Positions 25,917-34,135 of a stretch of 42,883 nt of DNA are shown in pieces (positions within the stretch are counted from its first letter, which is position 1; each line of letters begins with the position of its first letter). The position numbers and the translations under genes are program-made. The stretch spans positions 1 through 42,883 of the forward strand of contig CAJOMN010000020.1 of assembly GCA_905235745.1 (NCBI GenBank). Direction: 5' to 3'. The notes under the pieces are model-generated. The model was not told where the DNA came from. It was given only the letters and a program-made list of their open reading frames with translations, and searched no databases. The DNA is from an uncultured Lachnospiraceae bacterium. GTDB lineage: Bacteria; Bacillota; Clostridia; Lachnospirales; Lachnospiraceae.

Positions 25917-27026
25917 TCAATGACAAACCGCGACTACAACGAACCTTCCGTTCTTCACCTGATAACTGCATGTTGAAAGTGTTAACAGTTCGTCGCCCCA
26001 CTCGGCCGATACCCCGGTGTCGTAGAGCGATCTTTCTTTTACATTCCTTACATAATACTCATAATCATTCCTGTCGGCAAGATCGGTATAGTAATAGTAC
26101 CTGAACCTTCCGTTGTCCATGTCCTTTTCTTCGCGGTAGATGTCGGTATCTCCCCAGTCTCCGCCAAGATCGAGGTCTCTTACGGTAAGTGTGGCAAATG
26201 CCGGATCAGGCAACTCCTCTCCTGCACTGCTTCCCTCTTCAGATGCGGTCTTGCTGCCGCCCTGTTCCTCAAGCTTTGCAAGGCTTCGCTCCTCGATGAT
26301 CTTATCTGCCGCAGCCCTGTCTTCTTCCGTCTCAAGCTCATCTTCCTGTATCTGGGAATAGAACACGCCCAAAAGCTCATATTCCCTTTCCTCATACAGC
26401 GTATCGAAATGTATGATTTTATGATCCATCCCATAACCGCTGTCGGCATATTTGAGAAGCGAACCGAACCCGCTCCCGTCCTTCATATTATGACCGTATA
26501 TAAGCGTATTGTTGAACCCGTCCCGCCAGTTAATGGCGATAAAGAGTGTTCCCCGCTCAAGGTCGCTTCCGTCAAGCGCACGGTGGAGAAAATAGTTCTG
26601 GCTGCCCGGAGTATATACGACCGGATCATCGATCTTTGTTCCGTCGATCGACAGCCATCCGGCAACATAAGGATTTATCTCCAGATATTCATCATACACG
26701 GGAAGCGGTGTCATATCAGAGGTGGGTTGTACGGTGGAGGAATCTTCCGAAACCAATCCCATCATCTGCTGAAGTTCCGCTTCAGAGACCATTCTTTCCT
26801 CATCGGAAGAAGCAGGCGGCAGCTCCTGCTCCGGCATGGTGATATCATCCTCATCGACTGCTTCGTATGCGTTAGACGCCTCGTCCTGCTCCGGAATATC
26901 CGCAACAGTCACATCCGCGACGCCCGTATCATCCGCGGTGCTTCTTGACTTCATGCCTGCCACAGCCGCAACAGTCACAAGTGACAATATGATTACCGAA
27001 AATATTATCGCATATTTATTCTTCAT
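25917..27026 (-). CDS. Class B sortase
   Basis: 369 residues from the ATG at 27026; an ATG three codons upstream is too close to AGGG. An N-terminal membrane anchor (about 4-24), a long acidic linker (25-115), then the sortase barrel. The catalytic set is present: His in LIYGHNMKDGSGFG, Cys in LSTCSY, Arg in NGRFVVVAV. An inserted segment (about 230-290), acidic and Ser-rich, is unusual. It should attach sorted proteins to the cell wall or pilus; no sorting-signal substrate is in this window. The 3' end of fdhD overlaps it by 11 bases. Confidence 0.9.
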   Translation of the reverse strand: MKNKYAIIFSVIILSLVTVAAVAGMKSRSTADDTGVADVTVADIPEQDEASNAYEAVDEDDITMPEQELPPASSDEERMVSEAELQQMMGLVSEDSSTVQPTSDMTPLPVYDEYLEINPYVAGWLSIDGTKIDDPVVYTPGSQNYFLHRALDGSDLERGTLFIAINWRDGFNNTLIYGHNMKDGSGFGSLLKYADSGYGMDHKIIHFDTLYEEREYELLGVFYSQIQEDELETEEDRAAADKIIEERSLAKLEEQGGSKTASEEGSSAGEELPDPAFATLTVRDLDLGGDWGDTDIYREEKDMDNGRFRYYYYTDLADRNDYEYYVRNVKERSLYDTGVSAEWGDELLTLSTCSYQVKNGRFVVVAVCH

Positions 27027-27810
27027 GTGACTCATCCCTGATACTGATGATCTTATAACTGTCGGGCCACGCGCAGCATATAAGCTTCAGACCGTATTCG
27101 CCCGCAAGCTTTACGGCCGCGTCGGTTGCCACGGATTTGCTGATAAGAACGGGAAACTTCGCCATGATACACTTGCGCACCATATCCTCCGGTACTCTGC
27201 CTGTTGTATACACGAGGCATCCTGACGGGTCTATACCGTTTATGAGCGCATATCCTGCCGCCTTGTCAACCGCATTATGGCGGCTGATATCTTCAAATTC
27301 AAGAATGTCCCCCGCGGGAGTCCTCAAATAGCAGCTGTGCGTTCCTCCTGTCTTCCTATGCAGGCGGGAATCCCCGGCAAAACGGGCGGCAAGCTCAAAT
27401 ACCGCCGCGTCATCAGGTGCCACAGTCCCCAGATGCTCCGGGCTCCGCGATCCTTTTACCGCAAGAAGCTGTATATTGCCTGTACAGCATGTCATCTCAT
27501 TGTAAACGTGATCGACAGGTTCTATATCCTTACTCAGGATCACATCTGCTATACTTCCTGTTTTGCATATGAACAGGCGGGATATCTCATCATACGAATC
27601 AATGATACCCTCGGTATACAGCCTGCCTGTCACAAGTTCGTTCAGGTAAGACGGCGTGCATGACAGTCTGACCGCCGGATATGTGTTCACGCTTACTTCC
27701 ATGAAATGCTCGCACAGGACAACGCCTTCGGCCACATCTCGCGATCCGTCCGGATATACAGTGGTTTCCGAAATATCACGAGTCACTTCCGGTACTTCTG
27801 CCTGACTCAT
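27016..27810 (-). CDS. fdhD: Formate dehydrogenase accessory sulfurtransferase FdhD
   Basis: 264 residues. FdhD transfers sulfur from a cysteine desulfurase to the bis-MGD cofactor, which formate dehydrogenase needs for activity. Motifs: a cysteine pair in EMTCCTGN at the site of the loop cysteines, TGGTHSCYL, EDISRHNAVDKAAG and TTGRVPEDMVRKC, LISKSVATDAAVKLA. GAGGGCG precedes the ATG. It follows the aldo/keto reductase by 41 bases and is separated from fdhA by the sortase and chemoreceptor. Confidence 0.94.
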   Translation of the reverse strand: MSQAEVPEVTRDISETTVYPDGSRDVAEGVVLCEHFMEVSVNTYPAVRLSCTPSYLNELVTGRLYTEGIIDSYDEISRLFICKTGSIADVILSKDIEPVDHVYNEMTCCTGNIQLLAVKGSRSPEHLGTVAPDDAAVFELAARFAGDSRLHRKTGGTHSCYLRTPAGDILEFEDISRHNAVDKAAGYALINGIDPSGCLVYTTGRVPEDMVRKCIMAKFPVLISKSVATDAAVKLAGEYGLKLICCAWPDSYKIISIRDESHEE

Positions 27811-27851
27811 TCTACGCCCTCACTCATATGCATTTACTATAAATCATTATT

Positions 27852-28970
27852 TTACCATAAAACTGACACTGCTTCCTTCATAAGTTCGATCACGGGAAGA
27901 TGCTGGGGGCACACGCTCTCGCACTGTCCGCACGCTATACAATCGGAAGCCTTGCCGCTTCTTGCCACGAGACCTTCATAGAAGTTCTTCGATCTCCAGT
28001 CATCGGGATAGCGGCGGAGTGTATTGATCGTTCTGAACACATCCGGTATGCTTATCATCGCAGGACATCCGTCACAGCAATATCTGCATGCAGTACATCC
28101 TATCTGCGGCATCCCGAGAACCTTCTCCGTAACCTCATTGATTATCTGAAGCTCGTCATCCGCGAGCGGCTCAAAATCGGTAAAGGTTTTGATATTATCT
28201 TCCATCTGCTCTTCGTTCGACATTCCGGACAATACAGTCATGACTCCCGGGAGTGATGCCACATACCGGAGAGCCCACGATGTCACGGATCTGTTTGGCT
28301 GACGTTTCCTAAGCAGTGCCTCTATCTCGGGTTCAAAGCCTGCCAGCATCCCTCCGCGTACAGGCTCCATTACAATGATAGGGATATTTCTGTCGCGAAG
28401 TATCTCATAGAGCGCCTGCGAGCGAACCACGGGATTGGTGCGGTCGAGGTAATTAAGCTGGATCTGGACAAATTCAACCTCCGGATGCTTGTCAAGAACC
28501 TGTTCGAGAAGTTCCGGACTTCCGTGAAACGAAAATCCGAAATGCCGGATACGGCCTTCTTCTTTCCTCTTCATGCACCAGTCGAAACAATCGAATTTCT
28601 CATAGGTGTCATAATTGTTCCCTTCTTCGATCGAGTGAAGCAGATAAAAATCAAAATAATCCACTCCCGCTCTTTCGAGCTGTTCGTTAAACAGCCTTTC
28701 CACATCATCGGCCTTGTGTATCTCCCACGCAGGAAGCTTTGTAGCAAGCATAAAGGAATCTCTCGGATAACGCTTTACAAGTGCTTCTCTTGCCTCAACC
28801 TCCGACAATCCGCTATGGTATACATATGCGGTGTCAAAATAGTTCATCCCGGTCTTCATGTAACTGTCGACCATATTGCAGACCTGCTGATGGTCGATCA
28901 CTCCGTCCGACTCGGGAAGCCGCATTAATCCAAAACCAAGTTTCGGCATTTTGTCAACATTAATACTCAT
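27852..28970 (-). CDS. Aldo/keto reductase with C-terminal 4Fe-4S domain
   Basis: 372 residues from the ATG at 28970 with GGAGGG six bases upstream; an in-frame TTG two codons earlier is less likely. Residues 1-270 form the aldo/keto reductase barrel with the catalytic Asp-Tyr-Lys-His set (FDTAYVYHSG, LATKLP, LLHSIEE). The last ~100 residues carry ferredoxin-type cysteines CTACRYCCDGC and CIACGQCESVCP. Such clustered reductases are common in Clostridia; substrate unknown. It is the first gene before fdhD, but a role in formate metabolism is only suggested by position. Confidence 0.9.
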   Translation of the reverse strand: MSINVDKMPKLGFGLMRLPESDGVIDHQQVCNMVDSYMKTGMNYFDTAYVYHSGLSEVEAREALVKRYPRDSFMLATKLPAWEIHKADDVERLFNEQLERAGVDYFDFYLLHSIEEGNNYDTYEKFDCFDWCMKRKEEGRIRHFGFSFHGSPELLEQVLDKHPEVEFVQIQLNYLDRTNPVVRSQALYEILRDRNIPIIVMEPVRGGMLAGFEPEIEALLRKRQPNRSVTSWALRYVASLPGVMTVLSGMSNEEQMEDNIKTFTDFEPLADDELQIINEVTEKVLGMPQIGCTACRYCCDGCPAMISIPDVFRTINTLRRYPDDWRSKNFYEGLVARSGKASDCIACGQCESVCPQHLPVIELMKEAVSVLW

Positions 28971-29003
28971 GTTCAACCCTCCAATCGGTTAATACCTTTG
29001 TAT

Positions 29004-29009
29004 ATTATA
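29004..29009 (-). promoter_or_regulatory. -10 element for aldo/keto reductase and fdhD
   Basis: A consensus TATAAT on the minus strand, 34 bases before the ATG at 28970. No good -35 is seen at 17 bases, so activator dependence is possible. Confidence 0.5.
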
Positions 29010-29055
29010 CACTATTTCATTCACGTCCGTTTATAAATTAATGAGACAAAAAAAA

Positions 29056-29084
29056 TTGTTGTTCACAGTAAAATGAATTACAAT
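29056..29084 (+). promoter_or_regulatory. Sigma-A promoter for the MATE-ATPase gene
   Basis: TTGTTG (29056-29061) and TACAAT (29079-29084) are 17 bases apart, about 48 bases before the ATG at 29132. It faces away from the aldo/keto reductase promoter in a shared 160-base gap. Confidence 0.65.
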
Positions 29085-29131
29085 GGATAATAATCTGTAC
29101 TACAGAATGATTTTAAAGGGAGATTATCGGG

Positions 29132-30886
29132 ATGGTAGGCAAATTATTCCGCCAGATGATCGTGGCACAGGTAATATCCGCCATGACAGTAACATTGTGT
29201 ATGCTGATCGACAGCATAGTGATCGGACGTTTCCTCGGAGTGGAGGCAATGGCCGCTTACGGATATACACAGCCGGTACTTCTGGCTTTTGCCGCGCCCG
29301 GTGCAATGATCAGCGCAGGCGTACAGGTAGTCTGCGGCAGAACTCTCGGAAATGGTGACAGAGAAGGCACCGATTCCTGCTTTACGGTATCCGTGGCACT
29401 TACCACGCTGATATCGATACTGGGGCTTGTGCTCGTGCTGCTCTTTGCAGGTTCGCTGAGCACGATACTTGGAGCAGGGAAGCCTTCCTCAGACAATACT
29501 GTCTATTATCTTACCAAGGACTATCTGACAGGATTTATCATTGGAGTTCCGGCATTTCTTGCCGCGCAGATGATGGTACCTTACCTGCAGATGTCCGGCA
29601 GGCGCTCCCGCCTTGTGTTTGCGGTACTGCTCATGACTGTTCTCGATGTTGCTCTGGATCTTCTGAACGTGCTGCTCGTTCACGGCGGCATATTCGGAAT
29701 GGGACTTGCATCCAGCCTCAGCTACTATGCGGCTGTGTTTGCGGCTATAGGCTGCTTTATCGGCAAGGACACTATCTTTCATCTCCGGTTAAAAGGGCTT
29801 CGCATGGATACGCTCCGCAGTATCATAAGCGGCGGTATCCCTACGATCATCAACTCGTTAAGTCTCGCATTCCTTGTATTACTGTTAAACCACCTGCTGC
29901 AGATGACAGGAGGTAATATCGCCGTTGCGGCTTATTCGGTTATATCAACGATAGGGAATCTGTGCTACGCTTTCTGCAACGGTAATTCCTCCGTTGCGCT
30001 CATGATGTCTTCGATCTTTGCCGCAGACGAGGACAGAACGTCACTTTGCGAACTTGTCCGCAGCATGGTCCGGTGCGGTGTAGTCCTGCTTGCCGGTGTA
30101 ACACTTCTGGTTGTGATCTTTTCGCGATATCTGGTACTAATGTTTCTTGCAAATGATCCGGATGCCGTACCGATCGCATCCCGGGGACTGGCGCTGTTTG
30201 CCCTGTGCCTTGTACCGTGTGTGCTCAACACGACATTTAAATTCTATTATCAGGGTATCGGACGCATAAGACTGATGGAGATCATATGCGTACTTCAGAA
30301 CTTTGTGCTTACTTCCCTCTCGGCGCTTCTGCTCGGAAATATCTTCGGAACGACAGGCTTGTGGTTATGCTTCCTGTGCGGTGAGGGGATAACCCTGCTG
30401 TTTATATGCATATATGTATGGTCACATAACAGGCGCATCAGCTTTAGCGCCGCAGACTTTGCGCTGCTGCCGTCAACATGGACGATCTCGGAAGAAGACT
30501 GTTTCGAATACAGGGTATGCGACAAAGAGGACGCTGCTAAGGTTTCGGAGGAAGCTGTCAGGTTCTGTACCGCCCACGGAGAAGATGCCGCGACCAGTAT
30601 GATAATAGGACTGTGTATAGAAGAAATGACCAATAATACTATCATTCACGGTCCCAAGCATTACAACAAGCCGTTTTCGATCGAGGTACGTCTGGTGATC
30701 AACGATGACGGGAAGATCATCCGGATACGTGACAACTGCATCGGATTTGATCCGGTACATTATCATGAGCTTCATAGAAGCGACGACCCGCTCGCCCATA
30801 TCGGGATCCGCACTGTCATTTCCCTTGCCAAAGAGGCCGTTTACCTCAACACTTTCGGTCTTAATAACCTGATGCTGCGTATGTAA
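29132..30886 (+). CDS. MATE-family transporter fused to RsbW-like ATPase domain
   Basis: 584 residues. Residues 1-440 are about twelve membrane spans with MATE features (QMIVAQVISAMTVTLCMLIDSIVIGRFLG, then a second half-repeat around VAAYSVISTIGNLCYAF). Residues about 455-584 are a GHKL ATPase domain like anti-sigma kinases: N box EEMTNNTIIHG, IRIRDNCIGFDP and a late HIGIRTV. The only plus-strand gene here; AGGGAG precedes the ATG, and the stop lies 5 bases from that of the facing chemoreceptor gene. It may export a drug, nucleotide or metabolite under control of the ATPase. Partner and substrate unknown. Confidence 0.9.
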   Translation: MVGKLFRQMIVAQVISAMTVTLCMLIDSIVIGRFLGVEAMAAYGYTQPVLLAFAAPGAMISAGVQVVCGRTLGNGDREGTDSCFTVSVALTTLISILGLVLVLLFAGSLSTILGAGKPSSDNTVYYLTKDYLTGFIIGVPAFLAAQMMVPYLQMSGRRSRLVFAVLLMTVLDVALDLLNVLLVHGGIFGMGLASSLSYYAAVFAAIGCFIGKDTIFHLRLKGLRMDTLRSIISGGIPTIINSLSLAFLVLLLNHLLQMTGGNIAVAAYSVISTIGNLCYAFCNGNSSVALMMSSIFAADEDRTSLCELVRSMVRCGVVLLAGVTLLVVIFSRYLVLMFLANDPDAVPIASRGLALFALCLVPCVLNTTFKFYYQGIGRIRLMEIICVLQNFVLTSLSALLLGNIFGTTGLWLCFLCGEGITLLFICIYVWSHNRRISFSAADFALLPSTWTISEEDCFEYRVCDKEDAAKVSEEAVRFCTAHGEDAATSMIIGLCIEEMTNNTIIHGPKHYNKPFSIEVRLVINDDGKIIRIRDNCIGFDPVHYHELHRSDDPLAHIGIRTVISLAKEAVYLNTFGLNNLMLRM

Positions 30887-30891
30887 TAGTC

Positions 30892-32907
30892 TTATATCTT
30901 GAAGAATTCCAGTTCATCTTCAAGCTTCTTTGCCACCTCATTCAGATTGGACGCCGAGTCGGCAAGGGCTGCTGCAGTAGTATCCAGTCCCTCTACCGAA
31001 ACCCCTGTCACCTGTGTGGAGGCAGCGTTTTCTTCGGAAATAGCCGACAGATCAACCATGGCATCAACGATCACACCCTTGGAAGCATCACACTCCTGAG
31101 TCAGCTCGGAGATGTTCTGAATGCCTCCCACAGTCTCCTCAACCTCGTTTATCAGTGAATTGATCGTATCGACGGTATCTGCCAGAACAGCGTTTACATT
31201 TTCACTGACAGCGGATACCTCATTGGTCTTGGCAATGGCATTCTCCGAAACTTTAAGCAGATTCGTCATCTCCTCACGGATCTTATCCGCTGTATCCGAC
31301 GAATCGCTTGCAAGCTTCCCGATCTCCTCGGCGACCACCGCAAAGCCTCTGCCGCTTTCTCCCGCTCTCGCTGCCTCTATGGAAGCATTCAGGGCGAGAA
31401 GATTGGTCTGGGATGCGATGCTGTTTATCATATCAACCATTTCATTCACACCCTTCACGGCGCTGCTGGTAGCATTCATGGTCTCCTTTATCTCATTCAT
31501 GGAGCCGCTCATGGACTGCATATTAACAGCCAGTTTCTGCAGGGCTTCAACTGATGTCTTGCTTGCTTCGTTTATACTGCCGGCTGTTCCTGCCAGACCC
31601 TCCGCATTTTGCGCAACATTCCGTATCGCTCCGGAAAGATTGTTGAGGTTCTCGGACGCTTTCTGGATAGTATCCGCCTGTCCTGTCGCACCCTTTGCCA
31701 CCTCCTGAACCGCCGTGGAAACGTTTTCTGTCGTCATCCTGATCTGCTCCGAGGTGTCGGACAGCTCTCTTGCCTGATTGCCTACAAATTCAGAGGATAC
31801 CTTTATATCAGTGATCACTTCGGTAAGATGATCAATAACACCATTGGTATTATTAACTATCTCTCCGAACTCATCCCTCCTGGATGAGAATTTATTTATC
31901 TTTCTGAACTCACCGTTACGAAGACCGGTAAAGGTTTCGTTGATGGCGTAGATAGGCTCTGTAAAGGATTTGGCCAGCAGATAAACGATAAAACCCGCTA
32001 TCAGCAGCAGTACCGCCCCGACGATGATCACGATGATTGCGGCGTTACGGGCTGACTGCATTGATACCGACACATCCCTGTATATCACAGTGATCCAGCC
32101 GGTAGTGGGCTCCTTGAAATAGGACACTCTCCAGTCGATACCGTCGGATGTGACATTATAATCACCGGAAGCTGTTTCCACGTCGCGGGTATCGGTAAAC
32201 CACGGCTCCGAAGCCATATTTATCTCCTGCTGGTTCAGATCAAGCCCGCTGTGTGCCACCAGATCCCCGTTCCTGTCGGCAATGAGAACCTGTTCGTTTT
32301 CCTCGATCACGCCGGATCTTACCAGCTCGTCAAACAGACTGAGATTGTAATTACGCTGGACAAGCCCCAGGAAGCCGCCCTCCTCGTCATGCACCGGAAA
32401 GGCAAAGGTACAATACCGCTCGCCGGCAGGAGATATCTGTACATTGGAAGCATAGAAATCATCTGTCTCCATAACGGCATTGAAGAATTCCGTTCCGGAC
32501 ACATCCTCGCACTCACCTTCCTCCCTGAGAAGCTGCATGCCGTCCTTTTTGACCACTATCAGCATATTGCCATCGCCCATCGTACTGTCAACGGCTGTGA
32601 GCCACGTCTGAACCGTGCTCCTGTCAAGCCTTCCCAGCAATACCCTTCTTGTGGAATCCGAATTGGCCACGGTCTGCAGTACACCGTAATTCAGGCTTGC
32701 AACCTTTACGAATTCCTGCTCGACGTTCTGCACCTGCGCAGTGTTGAGCTGATCCATGGTCTTCCCGGCTTCATTCATCTGTATGACATAATTGATGCAG
32801 ATGGCTATGATCAAAGGCATTGCCATAACAAGCAATACCACCAATGTAAGCTTGGTCTTGACGCTGCTCATAACCCTTCTTTTGTTTCTCTGTTTATCTT
32901 TTTTCAT
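30892..32907 (-). CDS. Methyl-accepting chemotaxis protein with dCache sensor
   Basis: 671 residues from the ATG at 32907 with GGGGG upstream; a longer frame to 32967 would begin inside the promoter. Spans at about 20-42 and 290-315 enclose a large extracellular double-Cache-type sensor ([16 protein letters not shown] and the [14 protein letters not shown] strand at the membrane). HAMP follows (about 316-370), then the signalling domain with [34 protein letters not shown] at the tip. The amino-acid motif of the other receptor is not evident, so it should sense something different. Confidence 0.93.
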   Translation of the reverse strand: MKKDKQRNKRRVMSSVKTKLTLVVLLVMAMPLIIAICINYVIQMNEAGKTMDQLNTAQVQNVEQEFVKVASLNYGVLQTVANSDSTRRVLLGRLDRSTVQTWLTAVDSTMGDGNMLIVVKKDGMQLLREEGECEDVSGTEFFNAVMETDDFYASNVQISPAGERYCTFAFPVHDEEGGFLGLVQRNYNLSLFDELVRSGVIEENEQVLIADRNGDLVAHSGLDLNQQEINMASEPWFTDTRDVETASGDYNVTSDGIDWRVSYFKEPTTGWITVIYRDVSVSMQSARNAAIIVIIVGAVLLLIAGFIVYLLAKSFTEPIYAINETFTGLRNGEFRKINKFSSRRDEFGEIVNNTNGVIDHLTEVITDIKVSSEFVGNQARELSDTSEQIRMTTENVSTAVQEVAKGATGQADTIQKASENLNNLSGAIRNVAQNAEGLAGTAGSINEASKTSVEALQKLAVNMQSMSGSMNEIKETMNATSSAVKGVNEMVDMINSIASQTNLLALNASIEAARAGESGRGFAVVAEEIGKLASDSSDTADKIREEMTNLLKVSENAIAKTNEVSAVSENVNAVLADTVDTINSLINEVEETVGGIQNISELTQECDASKGVIVDAMVDLSAISEENAASTQVTGVSVEGLDTTAAALADSASNLNEVAKKLEDELEFFKI

Positions 32908-32938
32908 GTATGTACCCCCAATCCATTCACTATATAAT

Positions 32939-32988
32939 ACAATATCATTCATTCGGTTATTTGGCAAAAAATTTCTCGGTTATTTGGC
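32939..32988 (-). promoter_or_regulatory. Promoter with 13-bp direct repeat over the -35
   Basis: On the minus strand TTGCCA (32962-32967) and TATTGT (32939-32944) are 17 bases apart, ahead of the second chemoreceptor gene. A 13-base sequence, TCGGTTATTTGGC on the plus strand, occurs at 32953-32965 and again at 32976-32988, a 23-base period of about two helix turns. One copy covers the -35, the other lies upstream, a layout seen for activators or repressors binding as tandem sites. Confidence 0.55.
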
Positions 32989-33165
32989 GTTTCTTAGTGG
33001 AGGAATTTGTAAACACGTCGAAATACTATTTGATAAACCTGACGTAAAGCACATTTATATGGAATTCTGCCCGATACAATACAGAGGGTATGTAAGGAAA
33101 GGCACCCTGCGCTTCCTTTTGGGACTCTGATATGATGGATACACCGCCCATCCAATAAGTTACGA
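32989..33165. other. Intergenic stretch without a credible gene
   Basis: Between the chemoreceptor promoter region and the tmRNA terminator. One plus-strand frame of under 40 codons has no recognisable product or ribosome binding site. A weak AAGGAA/TTCCTT stem occurs near 33097-33119. I see nothing else. Confidence 0.5.
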
Positions 33166-33210
33166 GTGAGAAGAAAAATGCACTCGCATGCGCGGGTGCT
33201 TCTCTTTTTT
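33166..33210 (-). terminator. Terminator after tmRNA
   Basis: A GC-rich 8-bp stem with one mismatch (GCACCCGC/GCGAGTGC, loop GCAT) is followed on the minus strand by ATTTTTCTTCT and flanked on the other side by six A. The symmetry means it could also stop transcription from the other direction. It begins about 10 bases past the tmRNA 3' end. Confidence 0.85.
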
Positions 33211-33212
33211 AG

Positions 33213-33558
33213 TGGACCTGAGGGGAGTTGAACCCCTGTCCGAAAGCCCTTCCGTTAAGACTTCTCCCATCACAGTCATTTGTTTAATATTCCCGGCATT
33301 GCAAGACAAATGACAAACCGGCAACGCCGGTAGCTTCATTAATCTCTCGCACACTCAAAGCTTTGCATGCAAGGTTCCCTACCTGTTTGATGCCGTATCC
33401 GCAATCAGTAGGCTAACTGCGGGCGACACGCAGCGCTTAGGCTGCGAACGCTAACTTTTCGTCTGCGTTTAAATTTAAGTGTCTCATTTGATGACGCGGG
33501 ATGAGGCCGCGGATGGCTATCCTAAGTTCTGGACCCCCGTCGAAACCGGTACAGGCCC
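33213..33558 (-). ncRNA. ssrA: Transfer-messenger RNA (tmRNA)
   Basis: 346 bases. The 5' end GGGCCTG pairs with 3' CAGGTCC to form the alanyl acceptor stem with discriminator A; CCA is not encoded (CTA instead). The T arm reads ACAGGGG TTCAACT CCCCT, and the 5' segment carries GGTTTCGACGGGGG. The tag frame, probably starting at GCA (33464-33466) after TTTAAAC, reads ADEKLAFAA and stops at TAA (33437-33439), the hydrophobic ending expected for ClpXP recognition. It rescues stalled ribosomes with SmpB, whose gene ends three bases upstream. Confidence 0.95.
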
Positions 33559-33561
33559 TTA

Positions 33562-34032
33562 TTATCTCAAACTAACCTTATAATCTCTCTCTGCCTCCCT
33601 CTTCTGATCTCTTGCGGCGATCGCCTCACGCTTGTCGTAAAGCTTCTTACCTTTGGCAAGCCCTATCTCCACCTTGCAAAGGCTCCCTTTAAGGTACACC
33701 TGCAAAGGAACGATCGTATAACCTTTCTCTGTAAGCTTCCCTAGAAGCTTGCGGGTCTCTGCCTTGTGAAGCAGGAGTTTTCTCGTACGCAGCGGATCCT
33801 TGTTGAATATGTTACCCTTCTCATACGGCGGGATATGCATCCCGTATATGAATGTTTCGCCGTTCTCGATGCCGACGTATGACTCCTTGATAGAGCATTT
33901 CCCCTGACGGAGTGATTTTATCTCCGTTCCGGACAGTTCGATCCCGGCCTCATACTTCTCTTCGATGAAGAAATCATGGTATGCTTTTTTGTTGTTGGCA
34001 ATCAGTTTGATGCCGTGATTCTCTTTACTCAT
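33562..34032 (-). CDS. smpB: SsrA-binding protein SmpB
   Basis: 156 residues. Binds tmRNA and takes it to stalled ribosomes. Motifs are typical: [37 protein letters not shown] near the N-terminus, then the HIPPYEKGN loop and a basic C-terminal tail with [25 protein letters not shown] that enters the mRNA channel. The stop lies three bases before the tmRNA 5' end, so both are probably cut from one transcript. Its ribosome binding site is weak. Confidence 0.98.
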   Translation of the reverse strand: MSKENHGIKLIANNKKAYHDFFIEEKYEAGIELSGTEIKSLRQGKCSIKESYVGIENGETFIYGMHIPPYEKGNIFNKDPLRTRKLLLHKAETRKLLGKLTEKGYTIVPLQVYLKGSLCKVEIGLAKGKKLYDKREAIAARDQKREAERDYKVSLR

Positions 34033-34058
34033 AACTGTAATAGACTTCTCTATATCGT

Positions 34059-34067
34059 ATTATACCA
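34059..34067 (-). promoter_or_regulatory. Extended -10 promoter for smpB and tmRNA
   Basis: TGGTATAAT on the minus strand, an extended -10, lies 27 bases before the smpB ATG. No strong -35 is visible at 17 bases, consistent with an extended -10 promoter. Confidence 0.6.
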
Positions 34068-34106
34068 CGAAACAATGGGCCGGACATAAACTGTTGGTTC
34101 AATTTA

Positions 34107-34135
34107 GTGTCAAAAAGAACCGTCCCTTTTGACAC
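34107..34135. repeat. GGGACGG palindromic repeat at the end of rnr
   Basis: Perfect 9-bp arms GTGTCAAAA/TTTTGACAC around AGAACCGTCCC. The sequence GTGTCAAAAGGGACGGTTC is one I know as a common dispersed repeat in Clostridia. Here it supplies the stop codon and last seven residues of RNase R. Confidence 0.75.

Noticed and set aside
32953-32988. Sigma-28 type flagellar promoter at the repeat
   Set aside because: GCCAAATAA only loosely resembles the GCCGATAA element, and a better sigma-A promoter fits the same place.
32792-33130. Plus-strand reading frame of 112 codons
   Set aside because: It overlaps the chemoreceptor start and promoter and has no recognisable domain.
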